This document shows positions 9,254 to 18,956 of a stretch of 64,000 nucleotides of DNA, in pieces (positions within the stretch are counted from its first letter, which is position 1; the number at the start of each line of letters is the position of its first letter). The DNA lies in NCBI RefSeq assembly GCF_025499465.1, contig NZ_JAIMCA010000001.1:930001-994000 (forward strand), read 5' to 3'. The position numbers were made by a program, and so were the translations under genes. Source of the stretch: Allobosea sp. BH3. GTDB taxonomy: Bacteria; Pseudomonadota; Alphaproteobacteria; Rhizobiales; Beijerinckiaceae. The notes under the pieces were generated by a model. That model was not told the DNA's origin. It saw only the letters and a program-made list of their open reading frames with translations, and did not search any database.

Positions 9254-10795
9254 ATGAACCGCTTGCTCGCCTCAGGCCTGGCCCTCGCCCTTTCGGCCGG
9301 AGCCTCCCAGGCCCAGAGCCTGACCGCCGTGCTCAACGCCGATATCCGCTCGACCAACCCCGGCGTGAACCGGGACGGCAACACCGACGCCGTCCAGATG
9401 CACATGATCGAGGGCCTCGTCGGCTATGCCGAGGACGGTTCGGTCGGCCCGCTGCTGGCCGAGAAGGTCGAGATCTCGCCTGACGGCAAGACCTACACCT
9501 TCCGCCTGCGCAAGGGCGTGAAGTTCCACAACGGCGCCACGATGACCTCGGCCGACGCGCTGTGGAGCTGGACCCGTTACATGGACCCGAAAACCGACTG
9601 GCGCTGCCTGTCCGATTTCGACGGGCGCAACGGCCTCAAGGTCGTCTCGGCCACGGCCCCCGATGCCGACACCTTCGTCATGGAGATCAACGAGCCGAAC
9701 GGCCTCTTCCTCGACACGCTCGCCCGCGCGGATTGCGGCGGCACGGCCGTGATCCACAAGGATTCGGTGAAGGCCGACGGCAGCTGGGACAAGCCGGTCG
9801 GCACCGGCCCCTTCATGCTCGGCGAATGGAAGCGCGGCCAGTCGGTCCAGCTGCTCGCCTTCGACCAGTACGCCTCACCGAAGGGCGACAAGCGCGACGG
9901 CTATATCGGCAGCAAGCGGCCGCTGGTGAAGGAAGCCCGTTTCCTCGTCATTCCGGATGCGGCGACCGTCAAAGCCGGCCTGCTCTCGGGCTCGCTCGAC
10001 CTCGCGCTGATGCCGGAATCGGACGTGCCCGATCTCAAGAATGCAGCCAACGTCACGCTCGCGATCGCCCCCAACCCGGTCCGGCACGGCCTGATCATCC
10101 AGACGCGCGATCCGGTGATGAAGAACCAGGCCCTGCGACAGGCGATCGCCGCCGCGGTCGACTTCCCCGAACTGGTCGCCAATGTCAGCAACGGCCTCGC
10201 CAAAGCCAACAATTCGCCGGTCTACATGACCTCGAAATATTACAGCGATGCCGAGAAGCAGGGCTTCAAATACGATCCCGCCGCCGCCAAGGCGCTGCTG
10301 CAGAAGGCCGGCTACAAGGGCGAGAAGATCACGATCCTCGCCAACAAGCGTTCCAGCGTGCCGAGCTTCAACACCGCCGTCATCGCCCAGGCGATGATGC
10401 AGGCGGCCGGCATCAATGCCGAGATTGAGGTGCTGGAGTGGGCGACGCAGCTCGACCGCTACAACAAGGGCAACTACCAGATGCAGGCCTTCTCCTATTC
10501 GAGCCGCTTCGACCCCGCGCTCGGCTTCGAGCAGGTCTCCGGCCCGAAGGACAAGCAGCCGCGCAAGGTCTGGGAGGACCCGGAGGCGCTCGACCTGATC
10601 CAGAAGTCGATGGTCGTAACCGATACGGCCGAGCGCCAGAAGATCTTCGACGCCCTGCACAAGCGCTTCATCGAGCAGGTGCCGACGATCTTCACCCATA
10701 ACGACCTCGACATCATTGCCCATTCCAAGCGCCTGACGGGCGTGACGCCCTGGGCATCGCAGCTGCGGCTCTGGGAGGTCGGCGTCGCCAAGTAA
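9254..10795 (+). CDS. ABC transporter substrate-binding protein, family 5 (peptide type)
   Basis: Second DppA/OppA-like periplasmic receptor of the island, 513 residues. The signal peptide has probable cleavage after 'GASQAQ'. ATG 9254 was preferred over ATG 9248 because 'aggggaatgacc' gives proper spacing only for the later codon. The family motif 'LRKGVKFHNGATMTSADALW' is near residue 80. It is a paralogue of the protein at 5981-7534, sharing many long blocks, and probably arose by duplication. The permease gene follows after a short gap containing a hairpin. Two receptors feeding one membrane channel would widen the substrate range. Confidence 0.93.
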   Translation: MNRLLASGLALALSAGASQAQSLTAVLNADIRSTNPGVNRDGNTDAVQMHMIEGLVGYAEDGSVGPLLAEKVEISPDGKTYTFRLRKGVKFHNGATMTSADALWSWTRYMDPKTDWRCLSDFDGRNGLKVVSATAPDADTFVMEINEPNGLFLDTLARADCGGTAVIHKDSVKADGSWDKPVGTGPFMLGEWKRGQSVQLLAFDQYASPKGDKRDGYIGSKRPLVKEARFLVIPDAATVKAGLLSGSLDLALMPESDVPDLKNAANVTLAIAPNPVRHGLIIQTRDPVMKNQALRQAIAAAVDFPELVANVSNGLAKANNSPVYMTSKYYSDAEKQGFKYDPAAAKALLQKAGYKGEKITILANKRSSVPSFNTAVIAQAMMQAAGINAEIEVLEWATQLDRYNKGNYQMQAFSYSSRFDPALGFEQVSGPKDKQPRKVWEDPEALDLIQKSMVVTDTAERQKIFDALHKRFIEQVPTIFTHNDLDIIAHSKRLTGVTPWASQLRLWEVGVAK

Positions 10796-10807
10796 GGCGG
10801 CGCCACC

Positions 10808-10829
10808 GGCCCCGGTCATGGCCGGGGCC
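10808..10829 (+). terminator. Hairpin between binding-protein and permease genes
   Basis: 'ggccccgg' (10808-10815) pairs with 'ccggggcc' (10822-10829) around a 6-base loop. No T-run follows. Such hairpins after binding-protein genes usually stabilise the upstream mRNA or reduce read-through, giving more receptor than permease. Confidence 0.5.
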
Positions 10830-10855
10830 AGCGGCAAGGCTTGGGAGGGCCTTCG

Positions 10856-11800
10856 ATGTTTCGGTTTGCGCTGACGCGGATCGCCATGGCGTTGCCCACG
10901 CTGCTGATCGTGGCGGTGTCGGTCTTCGTCCTGATCCGCCTGATTCCAGGCGACCCGGCGCAGCTCATGCTGGGCGATCTGGCGACGCCCGCGAGCCTCG
11001 CCGATCTGAGGGCGCGACTCGGCCTCGATCAGAGCCTTCCCGTTCAGTTCGGCATCTGGATCGGCAATGTGCTCACCGGCGATTTCGGCCGCTCGATCTC
11101 CTCGCAGGAGGCCGTGCTACCGCTGATCCTGCAGCGCTTCTGGGTCAGCGCGCAGATCGTGCTCGTCGCCGTGCTGCTGGCGAGCCTCGTCGCGGTCCCG
11201 GCCGGCGTGATCGCCGCCTGGAAGCAGGATTCAGCCCTCGACCTCGGCCTCGTCGCCAGCGCGACGCTGCTGCTCTCGATCCCGACCTTCTGGCTCGGCC
11301 TGCTGCTACTGCTCTTCTTCGGGCTCAAGCTCGAATGGCTGCCGGTCGTCGGCTATGTCTCGATCGCCGAGAACCCCTGGGCCGGAATCCTCTACCTCGT
11401 CATGCCGATCATGACGCTCTTCCTGCATGAGATCGGCGTCATCCTGCGCATGGCACGAGCCTCGACGCTCGAGGTGCTGCGGCTCGACTACATCACCCAT
11501 GCCCGCGCCAAGGGCCTGGGCGAGGCCGCGGTGCTCTGGCGCCACGCCTTCAAGAACGCCTTCGGGCCGACCTGGACGCTGATCGGCCTCGTGCTCGGCA
11601 ACCTGCTCGGTGGCATCGCGGTCGTCGAGACCGTCTTCACCATCCCTGGCCTCGGCCGGCTCCTCGTCGACGCGATCTTCGCCCGCGACTACCCCGTCAT
11701 CCAGGGCTGCATGCTCTTCGTCGCGTTCACCTATGTGCTGGTGAACCTCGTCATCGACCTCTGCTACCCGGTCTTCGATCCAAGGGTCACGGCGCAATGA
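10856..11800 (+). CDS. Peptide ABC transporter permease, DppB type
   Basis: Inner-membrane channel subunit of 314 residues. The N-terminal membrane segment 'IAMALPTLLIVAVSVFVLI' is followed by the DppB hallmark 'RLIPGDPAQLMLGD'. The permease EAA loop is around 'DYITHARAKGLGEAAVLWRH'. About six membrane spans are visible. ATG 10856 was chosen because 'gggagg' lies 6 bases upstream; an earlier in-frame ATG at 10841 lacks this. It overlaps the next permease gene by 4 bases (ATGA), so the pair is translationally coupled. Confidence 0.95.
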   Translation: MFRFALTRIAMALPTLLIVAVSVFVLIRLIPGDPAQLMLGDLATPASLADLRARLGLDQSLPVQFGIWIGNVLTGDFGRSISSQEAVLPLILQRFWVSAQIVLVAVLLASLVAVPAGVIAAWKQDSALDLGLVASATLLLSIPTFWLGLLLLLFFGLKLEWLPVVGYVSIAENPWAGILYLVMPIMTLFLHEIGVILRMARASTLEVLRLDYITHARAKGLGEAAVLWRHAFKNAFGPTWTLIGLVLGNLLGGIAVVETVFTIPGLGRLLVDAIFARDYPVIQGCMLFVAFTYVLVNLVIDLCYPVFDPRVTAQ

Positions 11801-12665
11801 GCAGCGACAGCACCATGAGCACTGGCGGCTCCGGGAAGAAGGCCCGCCGCTTGAAGCTCCCGGCTCCCAACGCGATCATCGGCGGCGGCCTGATCGGCAC
11901 CCTTCTCGCGGTGGCCGCCACCGGCGCGCTCTGGACGCCCTACGAGCCGCTCAAGCTCTCCTTCCGCGAGAAGCTCGTCGCACCGAATGCCGCCCATTGG
12001 CTCGGCACCGACGAGTTCGGCCGCGACGTGCTCTCGCGCCTGATGGCCGGCGCGGCGACCAGCGTCTGGATCAGCCTGCTCACCGTGACGCTCGCCGTGC
12101 TGCTCGGCACCCTGATCGGCCTGATCTCCGGCTACACCCGCGGCTGGACGGACCGGATCATCATGGCCTTCAACGACGCGCTGCTGGCCTTCCCCGGCAT
12201 CCTGCTGGCCCTTGGCTTGCTTGCCGTGGTCGGCGCCAACAAATATGGCATCATCCTCGCGCTCGGCATCGCCTATACGCCCTCGGTCGCGCGCGTCGTG
12301 CGCGGCACCGTGCTGTCCCTGCGCGAGCGCGAATTCATCGCCGCCTCGCGCGTGATGGGCAATTCCGAGGCCTTCACCATGGCCCGCCACGTCCTGCCGA
12401 ACTGCATCGCACCGCTGACGGTGCTGGCGACCTCGATGTTCGGCTATGTGCTGCTGGCCGAGAGCGCGCTCTCATTCCTGGGCCTCGGGGTGCCGCCGCC
12501 GGCGCCGACCTGGGGCAACATGCTGGCGGGCTCGCGCCCCTATATCGGCCAGGCCGTCTGGCTCGGCATCTTCCCGGGCCTGTGCATCTCGCTCACCCTG
12601 CTCGGCATCAACCTGTTGGGCGACGCGCTGCGCGACAAGCTCGACCCGCGGATGAGGGGCGCACG

Positions 12666-12669
<4 letters not shown>
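11797..12669 (+). CDS. Peptide ABC transporter permease, DppC type
   Basis: Second channel subunit, 290 residues. The N-terminal cytoplasmic stretch of about 25 residues precedes the first span. The DppC hallmark 'HWLGTDEFGRDVLSRL' lies at about 66-81, and the EAA loop is around 'EFIAASRVMGNSEAFTMARH'. The C-terminus 'GDALRDKLDPRMRGA' is typical. It overlaps the DppB gene by 4 bases at its start and the ATPase gene by 4 bases at its end. Together these form a heterodimeric pore. Confidence 0.95.
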
Positions 12670-14384
<1,715 letters not shown>

Positions 14385-14392
14385 AACAAATC

Positions 14393-14448
14393 GGCCCGGA
14401 ACTCATCGGCGGGGGCAACTCCACCAGATGGGTTCCGGGCCTTTTCTT
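14393..14448 (+). terminator. Rho-independent terminator of the peptide transporter operon
   Basis: 'ggcccggaactcatc' pairs with 'gatgggttccgggcc' with a short loop between, followed directly by 'ttttctt'. It starts 8 bases after the ATPase stop codon and lies ahead of the convergent binding-protein gene. Confidence 0.85.
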
Positions 14449-14488
14449 CGCTCCGCGCCAGGGCGGAACGATGGCGTTATCGTTCGGC

Positions 14489-15682
14489 TTACTTGCGCTG
14501 CTTGGCGCCGACCAGCTCGTCCCACTTGCGGAAGGCGACGACCATCTTGTCGGGCTTCAGCGGCAGCTCGATCGGGTTGTTCGCGATCAGGTCGGCATAT
14601 TCCGGCCGGCCGAACTCCGCGATCACCTCCTGGCTGCGCTTGGGCGCGAGCGAGAGCGGCACGTTCTTCACGGCCGGGCCGGGATAGAGATAACCCTCGT
14701 CATAGGAATAGGCCTGCATCTTCGGCGTCAGCACATGCGCCATGATGTCGAGCACCACCGCGAGACGATCGTTCGGGACACCCTTCGGCACGCACATGAA
14801 GAAGGCGTCCGAGACCCAGCGGAAGTTCTTCAGCGTCTGGATCTTGGCTTCCTTGGGCACGATGCCGAGCGCGCGCGGGTTGATGTCCCAGCCCGTGGTC
14901 GAGATGATGATGTCGCGCGAGCCGTCGCCGAACTCCTTCATCGTCGCGCCGGTGCCGGCCGGGTAATACTCGATATTCTGGCCGAGCTCCTGGAGATAGG
15001 CCCAGGTCTTGTCCCAGCCATTGACCGGGTCCTGCGGGTCCTTGTCGCCGAGGATGTGGGGCAGGCCCATCATGAAGGTGCGGCCCGGGCCGGAATTGGC
15101 CGGGCGCGCATACATGAACTTGTTCGGATTGGCCTTGGACCAGGCGAGCAGTTCCTCGGCCGTGGTCGGCACCTGCTTGACGCGATCCGGCATGTATTCG
15201 AGCAGCGGGCCGGACGGGTAGTAGTTGACCACGACGCCGAAGCCCGCGCCCTGTACCTTGTGCAGGTTGAGCGCCGCCGGCTCGTAGTTCTCCTCGATCT
15301 TCGGGAACTTGTCGTTGAAGTCCGGCAGGATCTTGAGCCAGAGGTCCTGCTCCAGCCCGGCGGCGAGGCCGTCGCTGCCGGTCAGCACGAGGTCGAGATC
15401 GGCGCGGCCGGCGTTCTGCTGCGCCTTGATCTTGCTGGCGAGTTCCGGCGCCGGCGCCTTCACATAGGTGATGCGCGAGACGAGCTTGGGGTTGGCGGTG
15501 CGATAGTCGTCGAAGGCCTGCTGCATCAGGGCCAGCGCGCCGCCGACATCGATGATGTTGATGCCGACCGGCGCCGAAGGCAGCGGCGGCGAGGCGGCGA
15601 AGACCCCCTTTCCGCTCACGGCCAGGGCTCCGAGCCCGCCCAGGACGACGCGGCGGTCAACGCCATTCGTGAAGTCAGTCAT
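14489..15682 (-). CDS. ABC transporter substrate-binding protein, family 1/PotD-like
   Basis: Periplasmic solute receptor of 397 residues. The N-terminus 'DRRVVLGGLGALAVSG' is a twin-arginine-like export signal with cleavage near residue 30. The mature protein has the two-lobe pattern of extracellular solute-binding proteins ('ADLDLVLTGSDG', 'VNYYPSGPLLEYMP', 'TTGWDINPRALGIVPKEA'). It is clearly paralogous to 18957-20132, sharing for example 'SGPGRTF' versus 'SGPGWTW' and the near-identical 'GWDINPR' block. No permease or ATPase for it is in the window. It ends a minus-strand run after nagB-nagA, so an amino-sugar-related ligand is a reasonable guess and no more. Confidence 0.85.
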   Translation of the reverse strand: MTDFTNGVDRRVVLGGLGALAVSGKGVFAASPPLPSAPVGINIIDVGGALALMQQAFDDYRTANPKLVSRITYVKAPAPELASKIKAQQNAGRADLDLVLTGSDGLAAGLEQDLWLKILPDFNDKFPKIEENYEPAALNLHKVQGAGFGVVVNYYPSGPLLEYMPDRVKQVPTTAEELLAWSKANPNKFMYARPANSGPGRTFMMGLPHILGDKDPQDPVNGWDKTWAYLQELGQNIEYYPAGTGATMKEFGDGSRDIIISTTGWDINPRALGIVPKEAKIQTLKNFRWVSDAFFMCVPKGVPNDRLAVVLDIMAHVLTPKMQAYSYDEGYLYPGPAVKNVPLSLAPKRSQEVIAEFGRPEYADLIANNPIELPLKPDKMVVAFRKWDELVGAKQRK

Positions 15683-15713
15683 GGTCTCCCCTTTTTGCTT
15701 GGTGGTGATGTCT

Positions 15714-16748
15714 TCAGGCTGCCGCCTCGGCAGCGAAGTCGCGTGTCATGTCGCCGATGCGGATGTGGCGGATCCGCAGTTCCGGCGACCAAATGATCTC
15801 GTTCTCGGGCAGCTTGATCCCGGCCGCCTCCAGCGCCGGCTGGAGCGCCCTGAGCGCGTGGCTCGACGCCATGGCGACCGCCTCCGCCGGCGTCGCGATG
15901 CCCCAGGCCACGACATTGCGGACCGCATCGTCGAGCTTGAGGGCCGAGCCAGCCAGCGAGACGCCGCCGGGTTGCCGCACCGAGCCGTCGGCGGCCAGAT
16001 CGACCGGCATGCCCGCGAAATGATAGCGCCCCGGCTCGGCTCCGGCCGCGACCACGGCGTCGGTCACGAGGATCGAACGCTCGAAGCCTTTGGCCCGGAT
16101 CAGGCTCTTCAGCGCCTTGGGATGGATATGGATGCCGTCCGCGATGAAGCCGGCCATCAGCCGGTCCTCGCCGAGCTGCGCGAAGAGCGTGTTGTTCAGC
16201 TTGTGGAGCTGCTGCGGCAGGCCGTTGCCGAGATGGGTCGAGAGCGAGGCTCCCGCATCGGCTGCCGCCTGGACGGCCTCGAAATCGGCGGCCGAATGGC
16301 CGATCGCCACGATCTTGCCGGCTTGCGCCAGCTTGGCGGCGAGCGCGAGGCCGCCCTCGATCTCCGGCGCCAGCGTCACCATCAGGATCGGCCGCTGCAG
16401 CACGGCATCGAGCTGCTCCACGAGGTCGGCCTTCGCCGCCGTCATCGCATCGGCCGGATGGCAGCCGTGATAGCCGGCTCCCGAATTCAGGAACGGGCCT
16501 TCGAGATGATAGCCGGGGCACATCAGCGGGCCGAGCCGGCTCGCGCCCACAGCGGCGTCGAGCGCCTGGAAGCGTTCCACGAGCTCATGCGGATGGGCCG
16601 TGATGATCGTCGGCAGGCAGGTCGTCACGCCGGTCGCCAGCATCGCCTCCAGCGCCCGGTCGAGCGCCTCGGCCGTCACCGCGCCGGAGTTGAAGTCCAG
16701 CCCGGCGAAGCCGTTGACCTGCAGATCGACGAGCCCCGGCGTCCGCAT
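15714..16748 (-). CDS. nagA: N-acetylglucosamine-6-phosphate deacetylase-like amidohydrolase, short N-terminus
   Basis: Deacetylates GlcNAc-6-phosphate (or a related amino-sugar phosphate) to feed the deaminase encoded just upstream. The product is 344 residues. The barrel starts at once with 'GLVDLQVNGFAGLDFN'. The family metal and active-site residues are E83 in 'HLEGPF', H151 ('GHSAAD'), H172 ('THLGNG') and D230 ('VTDAV'). The usual N-terminal beta-sandwich strands of NagA (roughly the first 50 residues) are absent. There is no room for them, because the nagB stop codon lies 6 bases upstream. Either a compact variant or a related specificity is possible. Confidence 0.85.
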   Translation of the reverse strand: MRTPGLVDLQVNGFAGLDFNSGAVTAEALDRALEAMLATGVTTCLPTIITAHPHELVERFQALDAAVGASRLGPLMCPGYHLEGPFLNSGAGYHGCHPADAMTAAKADLVEQLDAVLQRPILMVTLAPEIEGGLALAAKLAQAGKIVAIGHSAADFEAVQAAADAGASLSTHLGNGLPQQLHKLNNTLFAQLGEDRLMAGFIADGIHIHPKALKSLIRAKGFERSILVTDAVVAAGAEPGRYHFAGMPVDLAADGSVRQPGGVSLAGSALKLDDAVRNVVAWGIATPAEAVAMASSHALRALQPALEAAGIKLPENEIIWSPELRIRHIRIGDMTRDFAAEAAA

Positions 16749-16753
16749 GGCGC

Positions 16754-17497
16754 CTACTTCCGGCTCAGCAGCGAGGCGGCGGGCGGATCGATGAACAGCA
16801 CCGTTCGCTTGTGCGTCTGCAGGATAGAGGCCGGGGCGAGATTGCTCACCGGCCCCTCCAGCGCGTCCTTCGTCGCCTGGGCCTTCCGCGTATCGGACAC
16901 CGAGAGCACGATCAGCTCGCTCTTGAGGATCTGTCGGATGCTCATCGAGATCGCCTGCTGCGGCACCGCCTCGAAGCTCGGGAACCAGCCCTCGCCGAAC
17001 TGCTGGCGGCGGCAGGCCTCATCCAGCGTCACCACCAGATAGGGCTCTTCCGTGTCGAAATCGGCCGGCGGGTCGTTGAAGGCGAGATGGCAGTTCTCGC
17101 CGAAGCCGGCGAAGCACACCGCGATGCGCCGGCCGGCGATCAGCGTGTTGAGCTGCTTCACCGCCTCCTGGGGGTCGCCCTCGCCGTCGACGGCAATGAA
17201 GCGCGGCGCATTGTTCAGCGGCGCCATGAAGCGCTCCCGCAGATAGCGCCGGAAGCTCGCCGGATGCGCCTCGCTCAGCCCGACATACTCATCGAGATGG
17301 AAGGCCGTCACCTTCGACCAGTCGATGCCCTCCGCCGCGACGAGGTGCTGGAGCATCTCGAACTGGCTCGCCCCGGTCGCCACGATGATCGACGCCTCGC
17401 CGGAGCGGGCGATCTCGTCCCGGATCGCCTGCGCGCCGAGCGCCGCTGCCTGCTGGCCCAGCGTCTCCTTGTCGGAGGCGAGATGCATCTCGATCAT
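16754..17497 (-). CDS. nagB: Glucosamine-6-phosphate deaminase-like protein
   Basis: Predicted aldose-ketose isomerase/deaminase converting glucosamine-6-phosphate to fructose-6-phosphate and ammonia. The product is 247 residues, slightly shorter than E. coli NagB. It shows 'FHLDEYVGL' with the acid/base Asp69, '[13 protein letters not shown]' with the ring-opening His137, and the phosphate loop '[11 protein letters not shown]'. It begins at ATG 17497, in the divergent gap shared with the ROK regulator, and is followed closely by nagA. The phosphate loop and 'GENCH' differ from the classical 'GxGxDGH', so a related amino-sugar substrate is possible. Confidence 0.87.
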   Translation of the reverse strand: MIEMHLASDKETLGQQAAALGAQAIRDEIARSGEASIIVATGASQFEMLQHLVAAEGIDWSKVTAFHLDEYVGLSEAHPASFRRYLRERFMAPLNNAPRFIAVDGEGDPQEAVKQLNTLIAGRRIAVCFAGFGENCHLAFNDPPADFDTEEPYLVVTLDEACRRQQFGEGWFPSFEAVPQQAISMSIRQILKSELIVLSVSDTRKAQATKDALEGPVSNLAPASILQTHKRTVLFIDPPAASLLSRK

Positions 17498-17582
17498 CGA
17501 ATTTTGAACCTTTTGCGCAACGAAATTTCCGATATTCTGGAACTGAGCTTATGGAGCCCCCGCCAGAACGCAATGGTTAATT
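17498..17582. promoter_or_regulatory. Divergent nagB/ROK regulatory gap with repeated 10-mer
   Basis: This 85-bp AT-rich gap between divergent genes contains the palindrome 'ttgcgcaa' (17513-17520). The 10-mer 'aattttgaac' occurs twice, at 17500-17509 next to the nagB start and at 17579-17588 over the ROK start. This is a good place for ROK operators, though no established consensus could be matched. Confidence 0.45.
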
Positions 17583-18797
17583 TTGAACGCAACTGTTCCG
17601 AATAATGCGCCGCAATCCCTGCTCTCGATCGACGAGAGCCGTTTCGCGCTCGCCCATGAGCGGGACTGCGCCCGCATCTACCGGCTGATCCTCGGCGGCC
17701 AGGCCCATTCGCGCCCCGAGATCGGCCGCATTCTCGGGCTGCGCTCCACCAGCGTCTCCCGCGTCGTCGGCGATCTCCTGGCGCGCCGGCTCGTCCTGGA
17801 GACGGTCGGCGAGGCGAGCGGCCGGGGCCGGCCGCCGGCTATCCTGCTGGCCCATGGCCGGCGCATCGGCGCTTCGGTCATCTACGTCTCCAGCCAGTCG
17901 CTCTCCGGCGCGCTGGTCGATCTCAACGGCCATATCGTTGCCGAACGCCGCACGGCCATCGAGAGCGAAGCCGACAACGACACCATCGCCGCCGCCATGG
18001 CAGACCTCGCCCGCGACCTGCTCGACGCGATGCCGCCCGGCATGGGCCATGCCGGCACCGCCGTCTCGCTGTCCGGCCTGATCGACCTGAAGCGCGGCCA
18101 ATGGCTGATGGCCTCGCGCTGGCCGCGCATGCGCGGGCTCGACATCGGCGCGGTGCTGGCGCCCGTCGCAGGCCCGGTCGAGATCTGCCGCAACCTCGAT
18201 GCGGAGCTGCGCGCCCGCGCCGCACGTGAGCCGGACCAGTTCTCGGGAGGGACGCTGCTGCTGCATTGGGGCTGGGGCGTCGGCCTGGCCTATGCGGTCG
18301 ATGGCGAGCCTTTCGCGCCGGCCGGTTCCTTCGGCGAGATCGGCCACTGGCGCCTCGCAGCGCTCAGCAACCGCTCCTGCGGCTGCGGCAATACCGGCTG
18401 CCTGGAGACCGGCGCCGCGCTCTGGTCGCTGCTCCCGGCGCTGCGGCGGCATTGGCCCGATCTCGACCAGGACGAGACCCGCCTCGCCCGGCAGCTCGCC
18501 GGGCTCGACCTTCTCGCCCTGCCCCAGGTCGAGATGGCGACGGAGCTCGTCGCCCGCGCGCTCGCCAATGCCTGCCGCCTGCTCTTTCCGGCCCGGATCG
18601 CGGTGAGCGGCCCCTTCTCCGCCAATCCCCAGCTCTGGGCCCGGTTCAACAGCCTGTTCCGCGCCGAAGGCACAATGGACGGCTTCGCGATGCCCGATCT
18701 CGCCGGCCTGCGCGCCAGCCAGCTCTACGAAATCCACGGCGCGGCGGCGCCGCTGCTCAGCCGAGCGGCGGAAGCTCTGCTGGCCGAGCAGAGCTGA
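17583..18797 (+). CDS. ROK-family transcriptional regulator (NagC-like)
   Basis: The product is 404 residues. The N-terminal winged HTH covers about 30-90 ('SRPEIGRILGLRSTSVSRVV', then 'GRGRPP'). The C-terminal sugar-kinase-like ROK domain carries 'SFGEIGHW' and the zinc motif 'CGCGNTGCLE'. ROK repressors of this type sense a sugar or sugar phosphate. The start is the TTG at 17583. An ATG at 17573 is out of frame and runs into a stop within about ten codons, and no other ATG lies near the N-terminus. It is divergent from nagB-nagA, which it probably represses. Confidence 0.9.
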   Translation: MNATVPNNAPQSLLSIDESRFALAHERDCARIYRLILGGQAHSRPEIGRILGLRSTSVSRVVGDLLARRLVLETVGEASGRGRPPAILLAHGRRIGASVIYVSSQSLSGALVDLNGHIVAERRTAIESEADNDTIAAAMADLARDLLDAMPPGMGHAGTAVSLSGLIDLKRGQWLMASRWPRMRGLDIGAVLAPVAGPVEICRNLDAELRARAAREPDQFSGGTLLLHWGWGVGLAYAVDGEPFAPAGSFGEIGHWRLAALSNRSCGCGNTGCLETGAALWSLLPALRRHWPDLDQDETRLARQLAGLDLLALPQVEMATELVARALANACRLLFPARIAVSGPFSANPQLWARFNSLFRAEGTMDGFAMPDLAGLRASQLYEIHGAAAPLLSRAAEALLAEQS

Positions 18798-18956
18798 ACC
18801 CGGCCGACCATCTGCCCTATCGGAAAGCCGATGTCGCCCATGCCGCCGGCGCACGCGAAACGCGCTGGCGCGCCCTCCATTGGTGCACTAGTATCCCAGT
18901 CAGGGCTCCGCGTGCCTCCCTAGGCAATGACAGAGAGCTCAACCCAGGGAGTGAAC

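Noticed and set aside
17573..17605. ATG as start of the ROK regulator
   Set aside because: It is out of frame and reaches a stop after about ten codons; TTG 17583 is the only start compatible with the N-terminus.
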